Assembly: GCF_951793255.1 (NCBI RefSeq)
Contig: NZ_OX636706.1
Span: 2,926,001 to 2,990,000 of the forward strand
Direction: 5' to 3'
Length of the DNA stretch: 64,000 nt
From: Desulfovibrio piger
GTDB taxonomy: Bacteria; Desulfobacterota; Desulfovibrionia; Desulfovibrionales; Desulfovibrionaceae
In this document: positions 26,522 to 36,240 of the stretch, piece by piece
How the letters are laid out: each line of letters begins with the position of its first letter
Numbering within the stretch: the first letter of the stretch is position 1
Notes under the pieces: generated by a model
The model's database searches: none
What the model was told of the DNA's origin: nothing
The model's input: the letters and a program-made list of their open reading frames with translations, nothing else
Position numbers and translations under genes: made by a program

Positions 26522-26552
26522 AACCTCACCCTGCCTTGCGCGGGGTGAGGTC
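26522..26552 (+). terminator. Possible weak terminator after rplS
   Basis: CCTCACCC and GGGTGAGG pair around a loop of about 10 bases, followed only by TCTTTGG. The T tract is poor, so it may act as an attenuator or partial terminator before rnhB. Confidence 0.4.
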
Positions 26553-26582
26553 TTTGGCGTTTTAGCAACCGAGTGAAACACG

Positions 26583-27302
26583 ATGCCCCCTCGCCGCAAA
26601 AGATCCTCCGCCGCACCGGCCCCGGAACAGGGCCTGCTCTGCGCCCTGCCCTCCCGTCCCCTGCTCATGGCGGGCATCGATGAGGCGGGCCGCGGCTGTC
26701 TGGCCGGTCCCGTCGTGGCGGCGGCCGTCATCCTGCCGGAAGAATACGACCTGCCGGGCCTCACGGATTCCAAGGCCCTGAGCGCCGCCCAGCGGGAACA
26801 TCTGGCGCCCCTGATCCGCCAGTGCGCCCTGGCCTGGGGGCTGGGCGTGATCTGGCCCGCCACCATCGACCGCATCAACATCCTGCAGGCCACCTTCGAA
26901 GCCATGAGCCGCGCCGTGGCCGGCCTCAAGCGCAGGCCCGACCTTTTGCTGGTGGACGGCAACAAGACCGTGCCCGAGCCCGTCCTGCTGCCGCACTGGC
27001 GCAAGCGTCATGCCGACGCCCCCGACCTGCCCCGCCAGAATGCCGTGGTGGGCGGGGACAGCTCCGTGCCCGCCATCTCCGCTGCCTCCGTCCTGGCCAA
27101 GACCTACCGGGACATGCTCATGGAGCATCTGGAGCGCCGCCATCCCGGCTATGGTTTCGCCCGGCACAAGGGCTACGGCACGGCCGACCATTACGAGGCC
27201 CTGCACCGTCTTGGCCCCTGCCGCCAGCACCGGCTGACGTTTCGCGGCGTGCTGCCCGACAGGGACGAAGGCCCCGGTACCCGGCAGGGGAGCCTGCTGT
27301 GA
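26583..27302 (+). CDS. rnhB: Ribonuclease HII
   Basis: 239 residues. Removes RNA from RNA-DNA hybrids and misincorporated ribonucleotides. Active-site motif [19 protein letters not shown] supplies the first Asp and Glu; [10 protein letters not shown] supplies the next Asp, and [14 protein letters not shown] and [11 protein letters not shown] are family blocks. The stop overlaps the yraN start (GTGA), so the two are coupled. Confidence 0.95.
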   Translation: MPPRRKRSSAAPAPEQGLLCALPSRPLLMAGIDEAGRGCLAGPVVAAAVILPEEYDLPGLTDSKALSAAQREHLAPLIRQCALAWGLGVIWPATIDRINILQATFEAMSRAVAGLKRRPDLLLVDGNKTVPEPVLLPHWRKRHADAPDLPRQNAVVGGDSSVPAISAASVLAKTYRDMLMEHLERRHPGYGFARHKGYGTADHYEALHRLGPCRQHRLTFRGVLPDRDEGPGTRQGSLL

Positions 27303-27781
27303 GTTTTCTTTCCCGCCTGCGCCGCCTGGCCGATCCTTCCGGGCCACCGGCAGGGGACGACCGTGCGGGCGGGGACCACAAGGCCGCCCTGGGCCGTGCC
27401 GGGGAAGACGCCGCCGCCACCCTGCTGCATGCGCGCGGCATGCGCATCCTGGCCCGCAACTGGCGCAGCGGCCCGCTGGAACTTGACCTTGTCTGCCGGG
27501 AAGGCGACACTCTTGTTTTCGTGGAAGTCAAAACGCGCGGTCCGGGCAGTCTGGGCAGCGCCCTGGACGCGGTGGGGCCGCGCAAGCGGCAGACCCTGAT
27601 CCGGGCCGCACGGGCCTGGCTGGCCGCACATGACCAGTGGCACCTGCCCTGCCGCTTTGACCTCGTCTGTATCGAACCGGGGCCCACGGGCCCGCACATG
27701 GAGCACATCCGCCATGCTTTCGACCTCTCCGGCTCCGGGCCATCTGTGGATAGTGGCCACGCCTCTTGGCAACCCTGGTGA
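27299..27781 (+). CDS. YraN/UPF0102-family protein
   Basis: 160 residues from GTG 27299, which overlaps the rnhB stop and follows AGGGGAG. The endonuclease-like core of the family is clear: [20 protein letters not shown], then [20 protein letters not shown] and [18 protein letters not shown], with the E-x-D ... E-V-K arrangement of restriction-endonuclease-like folds. The cellular role is unknown. The C-terminus overlaps rsmI by 68 bases in another frame, an unusually long overlap in this operon. Confidence 0.88.
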   Translation: MSFLSRLRRLADPSGPPAGDDRAGGDHKAALGRAGEDAAATLLHARGMRILARNWRSGPLELDLVCREGDTLVFVEVKTRGPGSLGSALDAVGPRKRQTLIRAARAWLAAHDQWHLPCRFDLVCIEPGPTGPHMEHIRHAFDLSGSGPSVDSGHASWQPW

Positions 27782-28562
27782 CCTTTCTCCCCGCGCCCGC
27801 GAAGTCCTCGCCGGCGCCGACCTCATCCTGGCCGAGGATACCCGCCGCGCCGGGCTGCTGTGCAGCCAGTGCAACATCCCGGCCCGCCGCTTCCTGAGTT
27901 TCCATGACCACAACGAGAGCGAACGGCAGGAAGAGGTCCTGCGCCTGCTGCGCCAGGGACAGAACCTGGCCCTGGCCTCGGATGCGGGCACGCCCCTGCT
28001 GGCCGATCCCGGCTACCGTCTGGTGCGCGCCTGCCGGGCCGAAGGCCTGCCCGTCTCGCCCGTGCCCGGCCCTTCGGCGCCGGTGACGGCCCTTTCCGCC
28101 GCGGGCATCCCGCCCCTGCCCTACACCTTTTTGGGTTTTTTGCCGCGTGATGCCGCGGGCCGCCGCGCCACGCTCTCGGCCTTTGCCCGCACGCCGGGCT
28201 CGCTCATCTTCTTCGAACGCAAGGACCGCCTGCGCGAGAGCCTGGCCCAGGCCGCGGAGCTGCTGGGCCCCCGGGCCGTGGCCGTGTGCCGGGAATTGAC
28301 CAAGACACATGAGGAATTTATACTTGGCCGTCTGGAGAAATGGCAGGAGCTGCCCGAAGAACTGCTGGGCGAGATCACGGTCATCATCGGCCCGCCGGAA
28401 CAGAAGGAACGCGCCGATGAAGCCGAAGCCCGCCGGGCCCTGGAAGCTGTCATGGCCGCTGCGGACGAGCGTCTCAAGCCCAAGGAAGTGGCCCGCCGGG
28501 CCCAGGAGATGGCCCCCGGCTGGAGCGCCAAGGAGCTTTACGAACTGCTGACCCGCGCCTGA
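27714..28562 (+). CDS. rsmI: 16S rRNA 2'-O-ribose C1402 methyltransferase
   Basis: 282 residues from ATG 27714 (GGAG upstream, start inside yraN). Tetrapyrrole-methylase fold: [68 protein letters not shown] and FLGFLPRD are the standard motifs, the AG-rich ones forming the SAM site. It methylates the ribose of C1402 near the decoding centre. It continues the rnhB-yraN operon and is followed 46 bases later by the PTS EIID gene. Confidence 0.94.
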   Translation: MLSTSPAPGHLWIVATPLGNPGDLSPRAREVLAGADLILAEDTRRAGLLCSQCNIPARRFLSFHDHNESERQEEVLRLLRQGQNLALASDAGTPLLADPGYRLVRACRAEGLPVSPVPGPSAPVTALSAAGIPPLPYTFLGFLPRDAAGRRATLSAFARTPGSLIFFERKDRLRESLAQAAELLGPRAVAVCRELTKTHEEFILGRLEKWQELPEELLGEITVIIGPPEQKERADEAEARRALEAVMAAADERLKPKEVARRAQEMAPGWSAKELYELLTRA

Positions 28563-28608
28563 GCCTTTCTCCGCCACGGAACCGACCGCCCAACCAAGCG
28601 AGCCCGCC

Positions 28609-29358
28609 ATGTTGCCCACCCGGACAGCCCTTTCCTGCCTTGCGCGAAGCTGCTGCATCAACGCCGCCGTCACGGCACGCGGCATGCAGCAGCTGGGATT
28701 GCTGTTCGCCCTGGAACCGGCACTGCGCCATCTGTATCCCGAGGCCGAAGCACGGGCACAGGCGGCGGCCCACTACAGCGCCCACAGCAACACCCATCCC
28801 TATATGCTGCCCTTCTACATGGGCCTGTTGCTGAACATCGAAGAACAGGTGGCCGAAGGCAAACTGCCCTCCAACGCGCTGGACACGGTGCGCCGCACGC
28901 TGGGCACTACGCTTTCCGCCGTGGGGGACGGTTTTTTTGAAGGGGGCGTCTTCCCCTGCTGGGCGTTGTGCTGCATCTGCTTCCTGCTGGCCGGGCACAC
29001 GCTGCCCGTCATCCTGCTGACGGTCCTGCTGGTCGTGGCCCTGCTGGCCTTCAGGACAGGCACGTTTTTCTTTGCCCTGCGCTACGGGCTGGCTGCCCTG
29101 GCCTGGCTCAAGCGTCTGGGGCTCATCAACTGGACCGGCCGCATCAAGGTCGTCAATGCCTGCCTGCTGACCGTGGCGGCTGCCATGCTGCTGCCCTACA
29201 GCGGGGACCGGCATACGCTCCTCTGGTGTATGGGCGGCGGCGCTGCCGTTCTGGCCGCCGCCTGGATCATCGGGCGCCTGCATTTGCCGCGCATCGTGCT
29301 CTGGCTGATCCTGCTGACCTTTCTCGTGCTCATGGACACGGGGCTGGTCGGCCTGTAA
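28609..29358 (+). CDS. PTS mannose-family EIID component
   Basis: 249 residues. The N-terminal segment matches EIID proteins of the mannose/fructose/sorbose family: GMQQLGLLFALEPALRHLYP, then SNTHPYMLPFYMGLLLNIEE and GTTLSAVGDGFFEGGVFP. Hydrophobic segments follow to the C-terminus (at least four). EIID normally pairs with EIIC to form the sugar channel, but no EIIC, EIIB or EIIA gene is present here. HPr and Enzyme I genes follow directly. It may work with distant EII genes or have become regulatory. Confidence 0.85.
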   Translation: MLPTRTALSCLARSCCINAAVTARGMQQLGLLFALEPALRHLYPEAEARAQAAAHYSAHSNTHPYMLPFYMGLLLNIEEQVAEGKLPSNALDTVRRTLGTTLSAVGDGFFEGGVFPCWALCCICFLLAGHTLPVILLTVLLVVALLAFRTGTFFFALRYGLAALAWLKRLGLINWTGRIKVVNACLLTVAAAMLLPYSGDRHTLLWCMGGGAAVLAAAWIIGRLHLPRIVLWLILLTFLVLMDTGLVGL

Positions 29359-29552
29359 AGGCCCTTGCCGCCACGGCAGGGAAACATCCGGCCACACGGA
29401 CGGGAAAGGCGCGCTCCGCAGGGCCTGTAGCCGCCTCAGACGACAGGGCCGCATACGGCATGGCATCCTTGCCGCAAGGCCCCCGATGCGGTGCGGGGGA
29501 CCGTCAGGAACAGATCGTACAGGTCGCCCCGGGCGACCAGGGAGAATATATC

Positions 29553-29840
29553 ATGGCAGAAGTTCAGGAAACACCCGAAGGCCTCGTCCTCCCCGTCACG
29601 CTGCATACGCGTGGCGGGCTGCACGCACGGCCTGCTGCCCGTCTGGCGCAGGAGGCCCAGAATTTTTCCTCCGACATCCAGATCCAGAGCGACAACGGTA
29701 CCGCCGATGCCAAAAGCATGCTGGATATCCTCTCCCTCGCCATCTCCACAGGCTGCACGCTGACCCTGCTGGCCCGGGGCGATGACGCCCGCGAAGCCCT
29801 GACGGCCCTGGCCGATTATCTGGAAAATCTGCAGGACTGA
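29553..29840 (+). CDS. ptsH: Phosphocarrier protein HPr
   Basis: 95 residues from ATG 29553 behind GGGAG. The phosphorylated histidine lies in RGGLHARPAARLA and the Ser46-region is KSMLDILSLAISTG, so HPr kinase could also act on it. It carries phosphate from Enzyme I to the EII components. The open frame extends upstream to 28968 only as an antiparallel-style shadow of the EIID gene. ptsI begins one base after its stop. Confidence 0.93.
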   Translation: MAEVQETPEGLVLPVTLHTRGGLHARPAARLAQEAQNFSSDIQIQSDNGTADAKSMLDILSLAISTGCTLTLLARGDDAREALTALADYLENLQD

Positions 29841-29841
29841 T

Positions 29842-31605
29842 ATGGCACGCTCTCTTCTTTTCGGTACGTCCGTCTCTCCCGGCATCGCCATCGGGGTGCT
29901 GCGCTTCGCCCACAATGTCCAGACCGTGGAGATGCGCCGCATCAGCCCGCGCGAAGTGGAAGGCGAGCAGGAACAGCTGCGCGCCGCCGTGACCAATGTG
30001 CGCGCCGCCCTGCAGGAAGCCATGGCCAAGGTCCCGGAAGACCTTTCCGAATACCGTGAGGTCATCGCCGCCCAGATCGAACTGGCCCGCGATCCCAAGC
30101 TGGTGGGCAGCGCCCTTTCCCGCATCGAGAAGGAACTGGTCTGCGCCGCCTGGGCCCTGGACAGCACGGTGGAACAGCTGTGCAGCATCTTCCGCAACAT
30201 GGACGACCCCTATCTGCGCGACCGTGCGCAGGACATCCGGGCCGTGGGCCTGCGCCTGCGCGAATGCCTGGCCGGCAGCTGCGCCCTGCCCGCCGCGGCC
30301 GGTGCCGGCATCCTGGCCGCCCAGGATCTTTCGCCCGCCGACGTCATGGACATGGATTTCAAGGACGTGCGGGCCGTCATCACGGCAGAGGGCGGGCCCA
30401 CGTCGCATACGGCCATTTTGTCGCGCGGCCTGCACATCCCGGCCCTGGTGGGCGTCACCGGCCTGCTGGAGACCGGCAAGCCCGGTGAAAAGGTCATCGT
30501 GGACGGCCTCAACGGCTGCCTGCTGCTGGACCCCGATGCCGACGACCTGGCCACCTATGAAGAGCGCCAGCGCGAGTATCAGGAGTGGGAGGCCCGCATC
30601 CGCAGCGAGTCCCACTGGCCCGCCGAGATGCGCGACGGCGTGCGCGTGAGCGTCCATGCCAACCTGGAACGCCTGGAAGAAATGGACGAACTGCAGGACA
30701 GCGGCGCCGAAGGCGTGGGCCTGTACCGTACGGAATTCTCCTTCCTGCGGGAGCATCTGCCCAGCGAGGAAGAGCTCTATGCCGAATACAGCGCCGTGGC
30801 CCGCAAGGCCGCGCCCGCGCATGTGGTCTTCCGTACCCTGGACGCCGGTGCGGACAAGATGCTCCGCGCCCAGGAGGCCCTCAAGGAACCCAACCCGGCC
30901 CTGGGCCTGCGCGGCATCCGCTTCTGCCTGCGGCACCAAAAGATCTTCCGCAGCCAGCTGCGCGCCCTCATGCGCGCCGGGGTGGAAGGCAATATCTCCC
31001 TGCTGCTGCCCATGATCTCCGGCCTGGCCGAGGTACAGAGCGTGCGCCGCATCATGCAGGAACTGCAGCAGGAGCTGCAGGCCGCCGGTCTGCCCCACGC
31101 CGCCGATCTGCCCCTGGGCATCATGGTGGAGACCCCGGCGGCCGTGCTCATCGCCGATGCCTTGGCCCGCGAATGCGACTTTTTCAGCATCGGCACCAAT
31201 GACCTTATCCATTACCTCATGGCCATCGACCGCAACAACCTGCATGTGGGCTACCTCAACGAGGCCCTGCATCCGGCCGTGGTCCGCTCCCTGAAGCGCA
31301 TCATCGACTCCGCCCACCGCGAGGGCATCGGGGTCTCGGTCTGCGGCGAGCTGGCCGCCGACCCCTACGGTCTGGCCCTGCTGCTGGGCATGGGCGTGGA
31401 CACGCTCTCGGCCTCGCCGCGCTTCGTACCGGGCATGAAGCACATGATCCGCCGCCTGGACGCCCAGACCTGCATGGACATGGCCCACAGCGTGCTCATG
31501 AGCACCGACGTGACGGCCTCGCAGCGCATGCTGCGCGAACGCCTGCAGGAGAGTCTGGGCTCGGAGCTGGCCTTCCATACCACAAGCATCATGACGAACA
31601 GTTAG
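29842..31605 (+). CDS. ptsI: PTS Enzyme I (phosphoenolpyruvate-protein phosphotransferase)
   Basis: 587 residues, full length. N-terminal HPr-binding helical domain begins GTSVSPGIAIGVLRF; the active-site histidine is in GGPTSHTAILSRGLHIPALV. The C-terminal PEP-binding barrel has GVGLYRTEFSFL, RTLDAGADKML, LGLRGIRFCL and FFSIGTNDLIHYLMAIDR. It takes phosphate from PEP and gives it to HPr. Immediately downstream of ptsH and four bases before smpB, so one operon. Confidence 0.96.
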   Translation: MARSLLFGTSVSPGIAIGVLRFAHNVQTVEMRRISPREVEGEQEQLRAAVTNVRAALQEAMAKVPEDLSEYREVIAAQIELARDPKLVGSALSRIEKELVCAAWALDSTVEQLCSIFRNMDDPYLRDRAQDIRAVGLRLRECLAGSCALPAAAGAGILAAQDLSPADVMDMDFKDVRAVITAEGGPTSHTAILSRGLHIPALVGVTGLLETGKPGEKVIVDGLNGCLLLDPDADDLATYEERQREYQEWEARIRSESHWPAEMRDGVRVSVHANLERLEEMDELQDSGAEGVGLYRTEFSFLREHLPSEEELYAEYSAVARKAAPAHVVFRTLDAGADKMLRAQEALKEPNPALGLRGIRFCLRHQKIFRSQLRALMRAGVEGNISLLLPMISGLAEVQSVRRIMQELQQELQAAGLPHAADLPLGIMVETPAAVLIADALARECDFFSIGTNDLIHYLMAIDRNNLHVGYLNEALHPAVVRSLKRIIDSAHREGIGVSVCGELAADPYGLALLLGMGVDTLSASPRFVPGMKHMIRRLDAQTCMDMAHSVLMSTDVTASQRMLRERLQESLGSELAFHTTSIMTNS

Positions 31606-31609
31606 GAAT

Positions 31610-32065
31610 ATGAGCAAAAAACCATCCCCGTCCACCATCGCCGTCAACAAGAAGGCCCGCCACCTGTACGAACTCTCCGACTTCGTGGAAGCGGGCATCA
31701 GCCTGACCGGCCCTGAAGTCAAAAGCATCCGGGCCGGAAAGATCAACTTTCTGGACAGCTATGTGGATTTCCGTGACGGCGAGGCCTTCGTGCTTTCGCT
31801 GCATATCGCCCCGTACGACAATGCCGGCTATGTGCCCCAGGATCCCGACCGCCCGCGCCGCCTGCTGCTGCACGCCGCCGAGATCCGCCAGATGGCGGCC
31901 CGCGTGGAACAGAAAGGCCTGACCGTGGTGCCCGTGCGCATGTACTTCAAGCAGGGCAAGGTCAAGATGGAGATCGCCCTGGGTCGCGGCAAGAAGCTCT
32001 TCGACCATCGCGAGACCCTCAAACGCAGGGCCGAAGAACGCGACGCCGCCCGCGATCTGGCCTGA
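31610..32065 (+). CDS. smpB: SsrA-binding protein SmpB
   Basis: 151 residues. Binds tmRNA and delivers it to stalled ribosomes. Motifs: VNKKARHLYELSDFVEAGI, LTGPEVKSIRAGKINFLDSY and the C-terminal basic helix GRGKKLFDHRETLKRR that mimics codon-anticodon pairing. Start ATG 31610 follows GGAAT. No ssrA gene was seen in the window. Confidence 0.96.
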   Translation: MSKKPSPSTIAVNKKARHLYELSDFVEAGISLTGPEVKSIRAGKINFLDSYVDFRDGEAFVLSLHIAPYDNAGYVPQDPDRPRRLLLHAAEIRQMAARVEQKGLTVVPVRMYFKQGKVKMEIALGRGKKLFDHRETLKRRAEERDAARDLA

Positions 32066-32069
32066 TATC

Positions 32070-34685
32070 ATGTGGCGTCCGCCGCTGGCCCCGGGCCTTC
32101 TCTGGCAAAGCTGGCTCTTATGCTGGCTGCTGGGCCTGCTGGCGGCACGCTGGCCCGGACCCGCGCTTTGCGCGGGTCTTTGCGTCCTGGTGGCGGACAG
32201 CCGTTTGTGGCGTCTCCCCCGCCTGCTGGTGGGCTGTGCCGTCGCCCTGCTGGGCTGTGTCACGGCCCAGGCCCTGCTGCCCGCTTTTCCCGTGCCCCCC
32301 GTGCTGGAACAGCTGTACGAGGAACGCACCCCGCCCCGCCACTGGCCTGTGCTGGAAGCCAGGGTGAGCGATGTACGCACCCTGCCGGAACAGCGCCTGC
32401 GCATCAGCCTGACCGACCTGCATCTGCAACAGCCTGACGGTCAGCCTCTGGTCCATCTTCCCGGCAACCTTGCCTGGACATGGGAGCAGGCCGCCGTCTT
32501 CCCGCTGCCGGGCCAGACCATACGCCTGCAACGCAAGCTGTTGCCCGTGGATACCCAGCGCAACTTCGGCCTCACCGATTGGGGCTTCTGGTGGCACAGC
32601 CACGGTACCGGCTGGCGCATCTGGAGCCGGGGCACGGGCGGTCAGCCCGCCGTCGACGGCGCCCCCTCCCCCTTTGCCCGGCAGCGTCTGGAACTCATTC
32701 GAAAGTTCCTTGCCGTGCTCCTGCCGGGCAGGGACGATCTTTTGCCGCCCGCCGCCGCGCCTCCCTCCGGTCTGACGGCCGCAGCCCCTCCCCAGATCCC
32801 TGCCGCCGCGCCTCCCACGCCTTCCGCGGCACCGGTGCCCCAGGGCAAGGCCATCCTGCTGGCCCTGCTCTTCGGGGAACGCTTCCTGCTGGAGACGCCC
32901 ACCGTGAAAGCCTTCAATGCCGGCAACCTTTCCCACAGTCTGGCCCTTTCCGGGCAACATCTGCTCGTGGCCGGTCTGGCGGGGATGCTCCTGGTCTGGC
33001 TGGCGGCCCGTATGCATCCGGGGCTCTATCTCTGGCGCCCCCGTACCGTCCTCATCCCGCTGGCGGCCTGCCCGGCGGCCCTGGGCTATCTCTGGCTGGG
33101 CAATGCGCCGCCTTCGCTGCTGCGGGCGGCCGGGATGCTCCTGTTGCTGGCCACGGCCATGGCCCTGGCCCACCTGCGCTGCATGCCGCTGCCCCAGACG
33201 CTCCGGGAGCGCCTCCCTTCCAGCGGGCTGGATGTCCTGTGCTGCACGCTGCTCTGCATCACCGTCATCTCCCCCCTGTCCGTCTTCGATACCGGTCTGC
33301 AACTTTCCGCCCTGTGCGTGTCCGTCATCTGCTGCGCCACGCCGCTCATGGGGCAGCTGTTGCGCCGTATCCCGCGGACGTCCCCCGGGCAGCGCCTGCT
33401 CCGTTCACTGGCCAGCATTTTGCTGGTCTCCTTCTTCATCCAGCTGGCCCTGCTGCCCCTTTCCCTGCTGCTGTTCAACAACAGCGGGCTGTGGTTCCTG
33501 CTCAATGTTTTCTGGCTGCCCGTCCTGGGCACCCTTGTCCTGCCGGGGGCCTTCCTGGGACTGGGGCTCAGCCTGTGCGGCCTTGGCCCGGCAGCCGCTC
33601 TGGTGCTGGATGTGGTGGCCCTGCCCTGCCAGTGGCTGGTGGACGGCCTGCTTTTCCTCCAGACGCAGGGCTGGCTCAGCGTCCCCCCCATCCTGCGGCC
33701 CCACTGGACGGCCCTTCCCGCCATGGCCTGCCTTTTTCTGGCACTGGCCCTGCGGGCCGGACGCCCCGGCTTGCCGCCGGCGGGAAAACGCCTGCTCATC
33801 TGCGGTCTGCTGCTGGCCTGTGTGGGCCCGGCCCTGCGTCTGCACCACAGTCTGGTGCCCCGGCTGGAGCTTTCCGTCCCTGACGTGGGACAGGCGCAAG
33901 CCGTCCTGCTGCGTCTGCCGCATGGCCAGACCCTGCTCGTGGACGCCGCAGGCAGCATGTCCCGCTCCTGGAACCCGGGACGCGAACTCCTCCTTCCCCT
34001 GCTGGCCTGCAATGCCCGCCCCGGTCTGGACGCCATCATCAACAGCCATCCCGACATCGATCACGCGGGCGGCATCCCTCCCCTGCTGGCGGCCTTTCCC
34101 GAAGCGCTCCTGCTGCACAACGGCCAGCCGGGCAGTGGTCAGATGGGGCATATCTGGCAGGCCACCCTGCAAAAACGGAAGAACACCCCCCTCCATGCCG
34201 GAGATACCCTGCAACTGGGCGATCCCGAAGACGGGCTGGCTCTGCATGTGCTGCATCCGCCCCGGCCAGCCCCGGGCGCCTATGTCTGGGAAGGCAACAG
34301 TGCCTCCCTGGTCCTGCGCCTGGTCCACAATGGGCACGGCCTGGCCCTTTTCCCCGGTGATGCCGACGGGGCCGCCCTGCGCCACCTGCTGGCCAGTGGC
34401 CGGGACGTGCAGGCCGATGTTCTGCTGGCACCGCACCACGGCTCGGACAGTTCTTTTTTGCCTGAATTCCTGACGGCTGTGCGCCCCCGGCTGGTGGTAG
34501 CCTCCTGCGGCGCCTTCAACCGCTTCGGCCATCCCGGGAAACAGCTCAGACAATGGCTGGAAGAACAGCATATCCCCCTGCTGCAGACAGGCCGCCACGG
34601 GCATGTCCGTGTGACCTGGCCCCTGTCAGGCGACAGGGACGTCCCTCTTCTGGACTGGGACACCGCCCGGCCGGTACGGCCCTGA
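32070..34685 (+). CDS. comEC: ComEC/Rec2-family DNA uptake channel
   Basis: 871 residues, a large membrane protein. N-terminal helices are followed by a soluble DUF4131-like domain, a multi-helix competence core with NLSHSLALSGQHLLVAGLAG (the ALSG(Q/M)H family block), and a C-terminal metallo-beta-lactamase-like domain with the metal motif NSHPDIDHAGGIPPLL and LLAPHHGSDSS. It imports single-stranded DNA in competent bacteria; other competence genes are not visible here, so it may be retained for DNA uptake by an incomplete set. The Ala/Pro-rich stretch around residues 230-260 is an insertion between domains. It follows smpB by four bases. Confidence 0.9.
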   Translation: MWRPPLAPGLLWQSWLLCWLLGLLAARWPGPALCAGLCVLVADSRLWRLPRLLVGCAVALLGCVTAQALLPAFPVPPVLEQLYEERTPPRHWPVLEARVSDVRTLPEQRLRISLTDLHLQQPDGQPLVHLPGNLAWTWEQAAVFPLPGQTIRLQRKLLPVDTQRNFGLTDWGFWWHSHGTGWRIWSRGTGGQPAVDGAPSPFARQRLELIRKFLAVLLPGRDDLLPPAAAPPSGLTAAAPPQIPAAAPPTPSAAPVPQGKAILLALLFGERFLLETPTVKAFNAGNLSHSLALSGQHLLVAGLAGMLLVWLAARMHPGLYLWRPRTVLIPLAACPAALGYLWLGNAPPSLLRAAGMLLLLATAMALAHLRCMPLPQTLRERLPSSGLDVLCCTLLCITVISPLSVFDTGLQLSALCVSVICCATPLMGQLLRRIPRTSPGQRLLRSLASILLVSFFIQLALLPLSLLLFNNSGLWFLLNVFWLPVLGTLVLPGAFLGLGLSLCGLGPAAALVLDVVALPCQWLVDGLLFLQTQGWLSVPPILRPHWTALPAMACLFLALALRAGRPGLPPAGKRLLICGLLLACVGPALRLHHSLVPRLELSVPDVGQAQAVLLRLPHGQTLLVDAAGSMSRSWNPGRELLLPLLACNARPGLDAIINSHPDIDHAGGIPPLLAAFPEALLLHNGQPGSGQMGHIWQATLQKRKNTPLHAGDTLQLGDPEDGLALHVLHPPRPAPGAYVWEGNSASLVLRLVHNGHGLALFPGDADGAALRHLLASGRDVQADVLLAPHHGSDSSFLPEFLTAVRPRLVVASCGAFNRFGHPGKQLRQWLEEQHIPLLQTGRHGHVRVTWPLSGDRDVPLLDWDTARPVRP

Positions 34686-35029
34686 AAACAGACGAGAAAG
34701 AAAATCCTCCCTACTGCTACCGCTGCCTGCCGGACGCGGGACGACCTTGTCCGCAGGACGTGTGGGGCCTCATCGACGAACGCATGCCTGCAAGACGGTG
34801 GCAGGGTGGAGAGTCCTCCGGATAAAAAATTGCTGTCGTCCTCCGCAACGTACGATGTTCGCTCGGCTGACGCGATGACCGTGGCAGCAGTGCGGTGGTT
34901 GTCCGGCGCTTTGTGCGCGCACCACAGGATACAGGCTGCGCATCACTCTACAGCCTGCGGCCTCAAGCTCTGGAAAAGAGGATACCCTTGCGCACACTCC
35001 CCTCTTTGTACGGCGCCGGATACGGACAA
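34686..35029. other. Non-coding stretch after comEC
   Basis: No supported gene. A plus-strand frame (34553-34825) has protein-like stretches such as YCYRCLPDAGRPCPQDVWGL after the comEC stop, but no plausible start codon after that stop; see rejected list. Two hairpins follow at 35030 and 35147. Confidence 0.35.
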
Positions 35030-35062
35030 CGGGCCGCTCCCCGCGGGGAACGGCCCGTTGCT
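35030..35062. terminator. Long hairpin downstream of comEC
   Basis: AACGGGCCGCTCCCC and GGGGAACGGCCCGTT form a near-perfect palindromic stem around CGC, followed by GCTC and not a T run. It may block converging transcripts rather than act as a classical terminator. Confidence 0.45.
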
Positions 35063-35146
35063 CATCACGGCTGCACATCAGCCATACACAACTGTTTGTC
35101 AGGCTGACGGCCCGAAATGCCCGCCAGACCGAGGTTTCCTGAGAGA

Positions 35147-35181
35147 GGGGAAGGGAGCTTTACCGCAAAGCTCCCTTCCCC
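35147..35181 (-). terminator. 15-bp perfect hairpin after mutM
   Basis: GGGGAAGGGAGCTTT and AAAGCTCCCTTCCCC pair perfectly around a five-base loop, 13 bases beyond the mutM stop. No long T run follows on either strand, but the position and strength fit a terminator. The G-rich style resembles the palindromes at 9340, 61993 and 62404. Confidence 0.6.
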
Positions 35182-35194
35182 AAAAGATCGCCCG

Positions 35195-36043
35195 CTACTT
35201 CTGGCACTGCGGACAAAATACCGTGGCCCGGCCGGCGATGCGCCCTTTTTCCAGCTCCGTGCCGCAGCGACGGCAAAGCTGTCCGCCACGGCCATAGACG
35301 AAAAAGGTATTCTGGAAAGCGCCCACATTGCCGTTGGCATCCCGATAATCACGGATGGAGCTGCCGCACTGGGCGATGGATTCCCGCAAGACCTCCTGCA
35401 AAGCGCAGCGGAGACGTTCCGCTTCTGCCTCCGAAAGCTCCCCGGCAGGCCGGCGGGGATCGATACCGGCCCGGAACAGGGACTCGTCCGCATAGATATT
35501 GCCGATACCGGCCAGTGCGGTCTGATCCAGCAGGGCGGCCTTGATGGCCCGGCGTCCGTGCAAACGCGGCCCCAGAGAACCGGGCCCCATGTGCAGCGGT
35601 TCCGGGCCCAGCGAACGCCAGAAGTCCCAGCGCTCCAGCAGCTCCGGCGTGGCGGCAAAGACCAGGCCGAAGGAGCGCACATCATCGAAAAAGAGCTGCG
35701 CCCGGCTCCCGTCAGGCCGCTGCAAATGGAAGATGATGCGCGTGTGCTTCAAAGGGGCGGCCCCTTCCGGGTGGACCATGAAGCGCCCCGTCATGCGCAG
35801 ATGCACGGCCAGAATCGACGGCACAGGCAGAGCAGCGGCTACGGCGGGCGGCTCCAGATCCAGCAGGGCCAGCTTGCCCCGGCGACGGGCAGCGCTGATG
35901 CGCGTCCCCGCCAGTCGCTCCACAGGAAGGCTCAGGGGATGCAGGGAGCGCTCGCGCAGCACGTCCACCCGCTCGATGCAGCATTCCAGTACCTGCGGCC
36001 GCAGAGTACGGACGACGGTCTCCACTTCCGGCAATTCGGGCAT
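35195..36043 (-). CDS. mutM: Formamidopyrimidine-DNA glycosylase
   Basis: 282 residues from ATG 36043, giving the essential N-terminus MPELPEVETVVR in which Pro2 and Glu3 are catalytic after Met removal. A longer frame exists upstream but would bury that N-terminus. AGIGNIYADESLFRAGI is the helix-two-turn-helix, and the C-terminal zinc finger CRRCGTELEKG ... CPQCQ is complete. It excises 8-oxoguanine from DNA. It lies on the minus strand downstream of rimM, and appears to have its own start region. Confidence 0.95.
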   Translation of the reverse strand: MPELPEVETVVRTLRPQVLECCIERVDVLRERSLHPLSLPVERLAGTRISAARRRGKLALLDLEPPAVAAALPVPSILAVHLRMTGRFMVHPEGAAPLKHTRIIFHLQRPDGSRAQLFFDDVRSFGLVFAATPELLERWDFWRSLGPEPLHMGPGSLGPRLHGRRAIKAALLDQTALAGIGNIYADESLFRAGIDPRRPAGELSEAEAERLRCALQEVLRESIAQCGSSIRDYRDANGNVGAFQNTFFVYGRGGQLCRRCGTELEKGRIAGRATVFCPQCQK

Positions 36044-36240
36044 GATCCACCTCATACGAAAAGACCTGCCGAGGGCAGGTCCAAACCAGCAGGGGCCGGA
36101 ACCATCCGGCCAGGAAAAAGACAGCCCGTGTTGCGGACAGCACGGGCAGCAAAAAAGACAGGCAAAAACAGGGAACAGGGCAGTCGTATGGACGGTCCGA
36201 AATGCTCGCCGCAATCCGGCGGCAAAGCCGACTCCACAGG

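Noticed and set aside
29596..31746. 716-codon minus-strand frame over ptsI
   Set aside because: Antisense to Enzyme I, Gly/His/Gln-rich, no motifs.
34553..34825. Small plus-strand frame with CYRCLPDAGRPCPQD
   Set aside because: Cys-rich look is suggestive, but no start codon lies between the comEC stop and the stretch, and no ribosome-binding site is seen.
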